Positions 7,477-13,160 of a stretch of DNA of 17,342 nucleotides are shown here, in pieces. The DNA is from Congzhengia sp045576635. GTDB lineage: Bacteria; Bacillota; Clostridia; UBA1381; UBA9506. The number at the start of each line of letters is the position of its first letter. The first letter of the stretch is position 1. The stretch is taken from assembly GCA_045576635.1 (NCBI GenBank), contig JAZNGT010000016.1, forward strand, positions 1 through 17,342, given 5' to 3'. The notes below the pieces were generated by a model that saw only the letters and a list, made by a program, of their open reading frames with translations, did not search any database and had not been told where the DNA came from. A program made the translations under genes and the position numbers.

Positions 7477-7505
7477 TTGACACCACATTGGTGTTATGCT
7501 ATGAT
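7477..7505 (+). promoter_or_regulatory. Sigma-A promoter P2, upstream of the aldolase
   Basis: TTGACA (7477-7482), exact 17-bp spacer, TATGAT (7500-7505). It lies in the only sizeable gap between genes inside the locus and would drive the aldolase and all downstream genes independently of P1. Downstream of the -10 the sequence TATATTGTA (7506-7514) and TATAAT (7521-7526) repeats that of P1 at the same spacing. Confidence 0.8.
7480..7494 (+). promoter_or_regulatory. Candidate operator in P2: perfect inverted repeat
   Basis: ACACCA (7480-7485), CAT, TGGTGT (7489-7494): a perfect 6-bp inverted repeat overlapping the end of the -35 hexamer and most of the spacer. A repressor bound here would occlude RNA polymerase. 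The DeoR-family regulator encoded at the end of the locus is the obvious candidate, but this is inference; I do not see the same palindrome at P1. Confidence 0.5.
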
Positions 7506-7556
7506 TATATTGTAAATTTATATAATATAAGAATTAAATAAAAAGGAGTAATGGTT

Positions 7557-8366
7557 ATGGTATCAGAGTACGAAATCAAAAAACAGATTTGCGACATTGG
7601 TAAGCGTATCTACGACAGAGGTATGGTTGCTGCAAATGACGGTAACATTTCTGTGAAAATTTCAGACAACGAATTTTTATGCACCCCCACAGGTGTCAGC
7701 AAAGGTTTTATGACACCCGACTACATCTGTAAGGTAGACGCTGAGGGTAACGTAATTCAGGCGAACAAAGGTTTTAAACCCTCTTCTGAAATCAAAATGC
7801 ACATGAGAGTTTACAAAGAAAGACCGGACGTTCAGTCTGTTGTTCACGCACATCCTATGTATGCAACAGCATTTGCAATTGCTGGTATCCCGCTTACACA
7901 GCCTATCATGCCTGAAGCGGTTATCGCATTAGGTTGCGTGCCAATTGCTGAATACGGCACACCTTCAACAGTTGAAATTCCCGATGCAATTTCTAAGTAC
8001 TTACAGCATTTCGATGCATTATTATTAGAAAACCACGGTGCACTTGCATACGCTGACAACTTACTTGCAGCATATCACAAGATGGAATCCTTGGAATTCT
8101 ACGCACAGCTTCTCTTCTTGTCGAAGCAGCTCGGTGGCCCGAAAGAATTAAGCAACACACAGGTTGAGCGTCTCTACGAAATCAGAAGACAGTTCGGCAT
8201 GAAAGGTAAGCATCCTGCTGATGTTTGCCCTAACGTTAAAGCCGGTAAAGCAAGCTGTCACAGTTGCGGCGTTATCCGCGGTAAAGATGGCGCAGGTTGC
8301 GGCGGTTCAAACACAGATTTGATCACCGAAATTACCAAAAAGGTAATGCAGCAGCTTGGCAAATAA
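7557..8366 (+). CDS. fucA: Class II aldolase (L-fuculose/L-rhamnulose-1-phosphate type) with C-terminal targeting peptide
   Basis: Zinc-dependent aldolase predicted to cleave L-fuculose-1-phosphate (and/or L-rhamnulose-1-phosphate) to DHAP and lactaldehyde. Glu78, His97, His99 (VHAHP) and His160 (ENHG) correspond to E. coli FucA Glu73, His92, His94 and His155 with a constant offset of five. The catalytic domain ends near residue 215. It is followed by a tail absent from FucA: a Cys-rich linker with five cysteines (CPNVKAGKASCHSCG and GAGCGG) and a terminal amphipathic helix DLITEITKKVMQQLGK that looks like an encapsulation peptide. AAAAGGAG at 7541-7548 supports the ATG at 7557; the in-frame ATG at 7551 is too close. 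First gene under P2. An epimerase for ribulose-5-phosphate is a less likely alternative. Confidence 0.9.
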   Translation: MVSEYEIKKQICDIGKRIYDRGMVAANDGNISVKISDNEFLCTPTGVSKGFMTPDYICKVDAEGNVIQANKGFKPSSEIKMHMRVYKERPDVQSVVHAHPMYATAFAIAGIPLTQPIMPEAVIALGCVPIAEYGTPSTVEIPDAISKYLQHFDALLLENHGALAYADNLLAAYHKMESLEFYAQLLFLSKQLGGPKELSNTQVERLYEIRRQFGMKGKHPADVCPNVKAGKASCHSCGVIRGKDGAGCGGSNTDLITEITKKVMQQLGK

Positions 8367-8384
8367 ATAGCGGAGGTCATGTAA

Positions 8385-8876
8385 ATGGACGACCGTAATG
8401 TATCAAAAATTGTCGAGTCCATTGTAAAAGAAATGTCTCTCGGCAATAAAGAGATAAAAATGAGTCTTTCTCTCGCTAAAAAGCTTGCCAAAATTGTTGA
8501 GGATAAAGCGGCTGAAATCGGCGTAAACGCAGTTGTTGCCATCTCTAACGAAGGTGCACGACCCGTTCTTGTAGAATGTATGGATGACTCTTACATCGCA
8601 AGTTACGACGTAGCCTTTAACAAAGCCTACACTGTTGTGTCGCTTAAAATGACAACAACCAAATTGAAAGCGTTAAGCCAACCCGGCGGTCCTCTTTACG
8701 GCATTCAGTTTACCAATCAAAATCAAATTGTTATCTTTGGCGGCGGTGTTCCTCTCAAATATAACAACAAGATTATTGGCGGACTCGGTGTCAGCGGCGG
8801 TAGCGAAGAGCAAGACACGTTCTTAGCCGACTATGGCGGACGTGTATTTGAAGAATTGATAAAATCTATGGAATAG
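8385..8876 (+). CDS. GlcG/HbpS-like protein (PduO C-terminal domain family) with N-terminal targeting peptide
   Basis: Protein of 163 residues. Residues about 4-18 (NVSKIVESIVKEMSL) form an amphipathic encapsulation-peptide-like helix, followed by a short linker and a GlcG/HbpS domain (LSLAKKLAKIVEDKAAEIGVNAVVAISN, then ASYDVAFNKAYTVVSLK, GPLYGIQF, IVIFGGGVPL and GGLGVSGGSEEQD). The same domain forms the C-terminal half of PduO, where it has been reported to bind heme or corrinoid-like cofactors; the ATP:cob(I)alamin adenosyltransferase half of PduO is absent, in line with a B12-independent route. Its role inside these compartments is not known to me. GGAGGT at 8372-8377 gives a good start. 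A two-codon ATG-TAA lies just upstream and is probably meaningless. Confidence 0.85.
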   Translation: MDDRNVSKIVESIVKEMSLGNKEIKMSLSLAKKLAKIVEDKAAEIGVNAVVAISNEGARPVLVECMDDSYIASYDVAFNKAYTVVSLKMTTTKLKALSQPGGPLYGIQFTNQNQIVIFGGGVPLKYNNKIIGGLGVSGGSEEQDTFLADYGGRVFEELIKSME

Positions 8877-8886
8877 GAGTTCTGTT

Positions 8887-10083
8887 ATGGTTATTAATTC
8901 AAATGATATTGAAGCAATTGTAAAACAAGTTCTTTCGAACATGCAAACAGAAAGTCCGCGTGCCTCATTTTCAGGCGAAATTCCGAAAACCGCAAGAGCA
9001 GCAATGCTTACAAGTCTTGAACACTATGATATCAAAGAATTCCCCATCCCTGAACTTGGCGATGATGATATCTTAGTTAAAGTTGAAGGCTGCGGCGTAT
9101 GCGGAACAGACGCACACGAATTCAAACGTGATCCTTTTGGTCTCATTCCTGTTGTTTTGGGCCACGAAGGAACGGGCGAAATCGTAAAAATGGGTAAAAA
9201 CGTGAAAAAGGATAGCGCAGGTAAGCCCTTGTCTGTTGGTGACAAAGTTGTTACTTGTATGATCTTTAAAGACAATCCGGACATTACCATGTTTGACTTA
9301 AACAAACAAAACGTTGGCGGTGCAGATGTTTATGGTCTTATCCCGGATGACGACATTCACTTAAACGGTTGGTTTGCCGACTACATGGTAATCCGTGGCG
9401 GTTCTACCGTATTTAACGTAAGTGATTTGGACCTGGATTCCAGAATCTTAATTGAGCCCAGCGCAGTTTTGATTCACGCAGTTGAACGTGCAAAAACAGT
9501 TGGTATTTTAAGATTCAACAGCCGTGTTGTTGTACAAGGCTGCGGACCGATTGGTCTTTTATGTATCGCAATTCTCCGTACAATGGGCGTTGAAAATATC
9601 GTTGCTGTTGACGGTGAAGATAAACGTCTTGAATTCGCAAAGGAAATGGGTGCTACAAAATCCGTTAACTTTAAGAATCATAAAGGCATTGAAGAATTAA
9701 CAAACGCAGTATCGGATGCATTCGGTGGCTATCTTGCTGACTTTGCATTCCAATGCACAGGCTCCCCTATCGCACACAGCAATGTGTATAAGTTCATAAG
9801 AAGCGGTGGCGGTTTGTGCGAACTCGGTTTCTTTATTAATGGTGGCGATGCAACAATCAATCCCCACTTTGATATATGCGCAAAAGAAATCACAACAGTT
9901 GGTTCTTGGGTATACACACTTCGTGACTACGCAACAACATTCGATTTCTTAAAACGTGCAAAAGGAATCGGACTTCCGATTGGAAAGCTTATAACCCACC
10001 GTTATCCGCTTTCTCAAATCAATGAAGCACATCAGACAAACCTCAAAATGGAAGGTTTGAAAATCGCAATTATTAACGAATAA
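8887..10083 (+). CDS. Zinc-family (MDR) alcohol dehydrogenase with N-terminal targeting peptide
   Basis: NAD(P)-dependent medium-chain dehydrogenase of 398 residues. Residues 7-20 (DIEAIVKQVLSNMQ) are an encapsulation-peptide-like helix, followed by a linker; the catalytic domain begins near residue 36. Catalytic zinc ligands are Cys72 (GVCGTD) and His93-Glu94 (GHEG); the Rossmann motif is GCGPIG (218-223). The four-cysteine lobe that binds structural zinc in most relatives is missing: the stretch after GDKVVTC has no further clustered cysteines. Likely roles are reduction of lactaldehyde to 1,2-propanediol and/or propionaldehyde to propanol, regenerating NAD+ inside the shell; the sequence does not decide between them. 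The iron-type PduQ more usual in Pdu systems is absent from the window. AGGAGT overlaps the stop of the preceding gene. Confidence 0.88.
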   Translation: MVINSNDIEAIVKQVLSNMQTESPRASFSGEIPKTARAAMLTSLEHYDIKEFPIPELGDDDILVKVEGCGVCGTDAHEFKRDPFGLIPVVLGHEGTGEIVKMGKNVKKDSAGKPLSVGDKVVTCMIFKDNPDITMFDLNKQNVGGADVYGLIPDDDIHLNGWFADYMVIRGGSTVFNVSDLDLDSRILIEPSAVLIHAVERAKTVGILRFNSRVVVQGCGPIGLLCIAILRTMGVENIVAVDGEDKRLEFAKEMGATKSVNFKNHKGIEELTNAVSDAFGGYLADFAFQCTGSPIAHSNVYKFIRSGGGLCELGFFINGGDATINPHFDICAKEITTVGSWVYTLRDYATTFDFLKRAKGIGLPIGKLITHRYPLSQINEAHQTNLKMEGLKIAIINE

Positions 10084-10106
10084 AAATTATAGGAGGATAT
10101 GGTAAA

Positions 10107-10382
10107 ATGGCAAAAGAAGCATTAGGTATGATTGAAACCAGAGGTCTTACAGCAGCAGTTGAAGCTGCAGATGCTATGGTAAAAGCTGCAGAAGTAACAA
10201 TGATCGGTACTGAAAAAATCGGTTCCGGACTTGTAAGCGTTATGGTTCGCGGTGATGTAGGCGCTGTTAAAGCTGCTGTTGAAGCAGGTGCAGAATGCGC
10301 ATCAAAACTCGGTGAATTGGTTGCAGTTCACGTAATTCCGAGACCGCACGCTGACGTTGAAAAAATTCTGCCGTCCTTTTAA
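10107..10382 (+). CDS. pduA: BMC-H shell hexamer, PduA-like (first copy)
   Basis: Canonical single-domain shell protein of 91 residues, expected to be a major facet component. It follows PduA very closely: EALGMIETRGLTAAVEAADAM at the start, the pore loop KIGSGLVSVMVRGD, and HVIPRPHADVEKILP at the end. The GSG pore motif is the one associated in PduA with a small polar pore suited to propanediol passage. AGGAGG at 10091-10096 is a strong ribosome site, in keeping with high shell-protein demand. The middle of the gene is almost identical at DNA level to the next gene, so the two are recent duplicates or exchange sequence. Confidence 0.96.
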   Translation: MAKEALGMIETRGLTAAVEAADAMVKAAEVTMIGTEKIGSGLVSVMVRGDVGAVKAAVEAGAECASKLGELVAVHVIPRPHADVEKILPSF

Positions 10383-10409
10383 TCATTAAAGAAAGTTTGG
10401 TGAATTAAA

Positions 10410-10817
10410 ATGGCTGAAAGCACAAAAAGCAAAAGCACATCTACAACAAAAAAATCAGCAGCTACTGCTGAGGTTAAAAAGCCAGTAAATGAAAATTCAA
10501 ATAATGCTATTAGCGAAAATAAGAAGGGAGAAATTAAAATGGCACTGGAAGCATTAGGTATGGTTGAAACAAGAGGTTTGGTTGCAGCAATCGAAGCTGC
10601 AGATTCTATGCTCAAAGCAGCAAACGTTGTTTTGGTAGGCACAGAAAAAATCGGTTCCGGACTCGTAAGCGTTATGGTTCGCGGCGATGTAGGCGCTGTT
10701 AAGGCTGCTGTTGAAGCAGGTGCTAACAACGCTGCACAGCTCGGCGAACTCGTAGCTACACACGTAATTCCGAGACCGCACGGCGACGTTGAAAAGATTT
10801 TACCCGCTATTAAATAA
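10410..10817 (+). CDS. BMC-H shell hexamer, PduA-like, with 43-residue N-terminal extension and internal start
   Basis: From the ATG at 10410 the frame encodes 135 residues. The first 43 form a low-complexity tail rich in Lys, Ser, Thr, Ala and Asn (AESTKSKSTSTTKKSAATAE and so on) with no recognisable domain; residues 44-135 are a complete PduA-like shell protein (MALEALGMVETRG, pore KIGSGLVSVMVRGD, HVIPRPHGDVEKILP). Met44 (ATG at 10539) has its own strong ribosome site, AAGGGAG at 10524-10530 with 8-nt spacing, while the outer ATG has only a weak GGTGA. The likeliest reading is two products: abundant canonical subunit and a smaller amount of tailed subunit. If the outer start is not used, the gene is simply a 92-residue PduA paralogue at 10539-10817. 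Confidence 0.9.
   Translation: MAESTKSKSTSTTKKSAATAEVKKPVNENSNNAISENKKGEIKMALEALGMVETRGLVAAIEAADSMLKAANVVLVGTEKIGSGLVSVMVRGDVGAVKAAVEAGANNAAQLGELVATHVIPRPHGDVEKILPAIK
10524..10541 (+). promoter_or_regulatory. Internal ribosome binding site and second start of the tailed shell gene
   Basis: AAGGGAG (10524-10530), 8-nt spacer, ATG (10539-10541), in frame with the upstream ATG at 10410. The codons that encode this site are part of the tail (Lys-Lys-Gly-Glu-Ile-Lys). The downstream start aligns exactly with the normal N-terminus of BMC-H proteins. Confidence 0.75.
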
Positions 10818-10842
10818 GAAATCTTTTCGCTTGAGTTTACAT

Positions 10843-10869
10843 TCCGTGCCGGATACTTTCCGGCACGGA
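10843..10869 (+). promoter_or_regulatory. Intercistronic stem-loop after the BMC-H pair
   Basis: CCGTGCCGGA (10844-10853), loop TACTT, TCCGGCACGG (10859-10868): a perfect 10-bp, GC-rich stem, 11 bp with the flanking T:A pair. No U-tract follows, so it is not a standard terminator. It lies about 45 nt before the next start codon. A 3' mRNA stabiliser or processing point separating highly expressed shell genes from the rest is inferred. Confidence 0.7.
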
Positions 10870-10914
10870 TGGAATTCAATTCATTCTTAATTTAAATGCA
10901 AGGAATGGTGAAAC

Positions 10915-11184
10915 ATGATAATCGGAAAAGTTACCGGAAGTATTGTTGCTACCCGTAAAAATGAAAAACTCGTCGGTTCAAAACTCATGATTGTCGAACT
11001 TTTTGAAACAATGAAAAACGGCGATTCCAAAATTATAGCAATTGATAATGTCGGTGCAGGCATCGGCGAAGTTGTACTTATTGCACAAGGCAGCGCAGCA
11101 CGCATTGGTTGCAACCTTGACAACTCACCTATTGATGCAGCAATTGTAGGTATTGTAGATAACGGTTCTGAATTGGAGTTGTGA
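10915..11184 (+). CDS. pduN: EutN/PduN/CcmL-type pentameric vertex protein
   Basis: Shell vertex protein of 89 residues. The beta-barrel family is recognised from MIIGKVTGSIVATRKNEKLVG, then KLMIVEL, IAIDNVGAGIGEVVLIAQGSAAR (in outline) and the end DAAIVGIVDNGSELEL. Pentamers of this family close the twelve corners of the polyhedral shell. It is the only vertex protein in the window. The ribosome site is modest (AAGGAATGG), which fits low demand relative to facet proteins, and the gene is separated from the hexamer genes by the stem-loop at 10843-10869. The next gene starts 5 nt after its stop. Confidence 0.95.
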   Translation: MIIGKVTGSIVATRKNEKLVGSKLMIVELFETMKNGDSKIIAIDNVGAGIGEVVLIAQGSAARIGCNLDNSPIDAAIVGIVDNGSELEL

Positions 11185-11189
11185 TTTAA

Positions 11190-12524
11190 ATGTCACTGGA
11201 AGAATTAAAATTAAAGCTTAGAGAAGCCGGTATTGCCGGTGCAGGCGGTGCAGGTTTTCCGTCCTACGCTAAGCTTAGTACGCAGGCTGATACGATTATT
11301 TTAAACTGTGCAGAATGCGAACCGCTTTTAAAATTACATCAGCAGTTATTAGCCGAATACGCTTATGAAATCCTTTCAGCACTCACAATGATTGCTGAGG
11401 CTACCGGCGCTAAATCAATCATTATCGCACTTAAAGAACATTATAAAGGCGCAGTTGATGCTGTTAGCGCACTTTTAGATAATTTTAAAAACGTAAAAAT
11501 TTCATATTTACCGGAGGTATATCCTGCCGGTGACGAAGTTGTTACAATTTATGAAACTACAGGCAGAGTTGTTCCGCCCGGAAGTATTCCAATTTCTATC
11601 GGCGTAACCGTATTTAACGTTGAAACTGTGCTGAATATGTATTATGCACTTACGGAAAATACACCTGTTACACACAAATATGTAACGATTTCAGGCGCTG
11701 TCAAAAAACCAATTACAGTAAAGGCTCCACTTGGAATACCTTTTTCTGAATTGATTAAACTTGCAGGCGGCGCAACTTGCGAAGAATATTCTGTGATTTC
11801 AGGCGGCCCTATGACAGGTAAACTTGTAAATCCTTATGATACAGTTACAAAAACAACAAACGGTATTTTGGTATTCCCCAAAAACCACCGAATTGTAGAT
11901 ACAAAGAAAACGAAAATTTCAATTAGTTTAAAACGTGCAATGGGTACGTGTTGTCAGTGCAGAGCCTGCACCGTAACTTGCCCGAGAAATCTTTTAGGAC
12001 ACCCAATTCAGCCACATGCGTTTATGCGTAGTGCAACAAGTGGTGATACAAAGGATTTAGCACCTTTTATCAATACTATGTTCTGCTCCGGCTGCGGACT
12101 TTGCGAACTTTACTCTTGTCCGCAGGGTTTAGCACCAAGAACGCTAATCGGCGAATACAAAGCAGGCCTTCGTGCATCTGGTGTTTCAGTTCCCAAAGAT
12201 GTAAAATCCCAAAACGTTGATGCGGTAAGAAGTATGAAACTTGTACCACTCAATCGTCTTATCGCACGTTTAGGTCTTACAAAATATAATCATCCGGCAC
12301 CACTTACGGAAAAAGAAATTTCAACAAAAAAATTGCAGATTTCTTTAAATCAGAATATCGGTGCACCAAATGTTGCAATTGTTAAAAAGGGTGATAAAAT
12401 TCATCAAAATGACATACTTGCAAAACCGGATGATACAGCACTCGGGCTTCCGCTCCACTCGCCTGTTAAAGGTGCGATTATGGAAGTAAACAAAAACTCA
12501 ATTCTTATAAAATGCGAAGCATAA
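11190..12524 (+). CDS. PduS/RnfC-like flavo-iron-sulfur electron-transfer protein
   Basis: Protein of 444 residues related to PduS and to the RnfC/NuoF family. N-terminal glycine-rich GIAGAGGAGFPSYAKL and NCAECEPLLKLHQ are the NADH/FMN-binding marks; a central soluble-ligand-binding (SLBB) region follows. Two four-cysteine clusters suit two [4Fe-4S] centres: Cys254, 257, 260, 264 (CQCRACTVTCP) and Cys299, 302, 305, 310 (CSGCGLCELYSCP). The C-terminus has a barrel-sandwich-like segment (GDKIHQNDILAKP). In enteric bacteria PduS reduces cobalamin; no cobalamin enzyme exists here, so it may feed electrons to the activase or move them out of the shell via the neighbouring PduT-like protein. That role is inferred. 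It has no membrane helices. Confidence 0.9.
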   Translation: MSLEELKLKLREAGIAGAGGAGFPSYAKLSTQADTIILNCAECEPLLKLHQQLLAEYAYEILSALTMIAEATGAKSIIIALKEHYKGAVDAVSALLDNFKNVKISYLPEVYPAGDEVVTIYETTGRVVPPGSIPISIGVTVFNVETVLNMYYALTENTPVTHKYVTISGAVKKPITVKAPLGIPFSELIKLAGGATCEEYSVISGGPMTGKLVNPYDTVTKTTNGILVFPKNHRIVDTKKTKISISLKRAMGTCCQCRACTVTCPRNLLGHPIQPHAFMRSATSGDTKDLAPFINTMFCSGCGLCELYSCPQGLAPRTLIGEYKAGLRASGVSVPKDVKSQNVDAVRSMKLVPLNRLIARLGLTKYNHPAPLTEKEISTKKLQISLNQNIGAPNVAIVKKGDKIHQNDILAKPDDTALGLPLHSPVKGAIMEVNKNSILIKCEA

Positions 12525-12548
12525 TTTTCTGAAAGGAAGATGACTGTA

Positions 12549-13097
12549 ATGAGTAAAGCAATCGGTATGGTAGAATATGTTACAGTATCTACTGGCATTC
12601 AAGCTGCAGATACTATGGTAAAAACTGCCGATGTAGATATTATTGAAGCACAAACAGTTTGTCCCGGTAAATATATTGTGATTATTTCTGGCGAACTCAG
12701 TGCAGTTCGTTCTGCAGTTGATGCCTCTAAAACAAAGTTTGATGAAAAACTGATTGACTCTTTCGTACTTGGTAATCCGCACGATTCTATTTTCTCTGCA
12801 ATCTACGGTGCAACCGAAGTCGAAAACGTTGAAGCACTCGGCGTTTTAGAAACGTATTCCGCAGCATCCATCATTGTTGCTGCTGATGTTGCAGCTAAAA
12901 CTGCTCTTGTTGACTTAATTGAACTTAGAATCGCAAAAGGTATGTGCGGTAAGTCCTACGTGTTAATCACAGGTAGTGTTGCATCTGTAACCGCTGCAAT
13001 TGAAAAGACAAAGAGTCAGATTGAACAAAACGGTTTCTTCTTAGACAGTTCTGTCATTGCAAGACCGGATGAAAAACTTTGGCAGACATTGCTTTAA
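12549..13097 (+). CDS. pduT: Tandem-domain BMC-T shell protein, PduT-like
   Basis: Two BMC domains in one chain (about residues 1-90 and 95-182) that should form a pseudohexameric trimer. The N-terminus MSKAIGMVEYVTVSTGIQAADTM matches PduT. The first-domain pore loop contains Cys38 in TVCPGK, at the place where enteric PduT has been described (from memory) to hold a [4Fe-4S] cluster on the threefold axis. The second domain also has a pore-loop cysteine, Cys133 in GMCGKS. It directly follows the PduS-like gene, its usual partner for passing electrons through the shell. AAAGGAAG at 12532-12539 supports the ATG at 12549; an in-frame ATG at 12540 abuts that site. Confidence 0.92.
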   Translation: MSKAIGMVEYVTVSTGIQAADTMVKTADVDIIEAQTVCPGKYIVIISGELSAVRSAVDASKTKFDEKLIDSFVLGNPHDSIFSAIYGATEVENVEALGVLETYSAASIIVAADVAAKTALVDLIELRIAKGMCGKSYVLITGSVASVTAAIEKTKSQIEQNGFFLDSSVIARPDEKLWQTLL

Positions 13098-13113
13098 TAT
13101 TATTGTAAACAAT

Positions 13114-13127
13114 TCCGCTTTTGCGGA
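13114..13127 (+). promoter_or_regulatory. Intercistronic stem-loop after the PduT-like gene
   Basis: TCCGC (13114-13118), loop TTTT, GCGGA (13123-13127). A short but GC-rich hairpin with no U-tract after it. It lies between the shell gene and the PduP ribosome site (CGGAGGG). Possible mRNA stabilising or processing element; weak on its own. Confidence 0.4.
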
Positions 13128-13160
13128 CGAGATACAAAATTTAAACCGGAGGGTTAGAAT

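Noticed and set aside
10410..10538. Frameshift or decayed gene fused in front of the second BMC-H gene
   Set aside because: The tail is a continuous, compositionally coherent frame without resemblance to a known domain, so it reads as an extension, not a gene remnant.
10843..10869. Strong hairpin as an operon terminator
   Set aside because: The stem is perfect but no T-run follows, and functionally linked genes continue on the same strand; kept as an intercistronic element.
10379..10879. Minus-strand open frame of 166 codons opposite the second BMC-H gene
   Set aside because: It is antisense to an unmistakable shell gene, has low-complexity S/A/I composition and no family resemblance; it reflects the codon pattern of the plus-strand gene.
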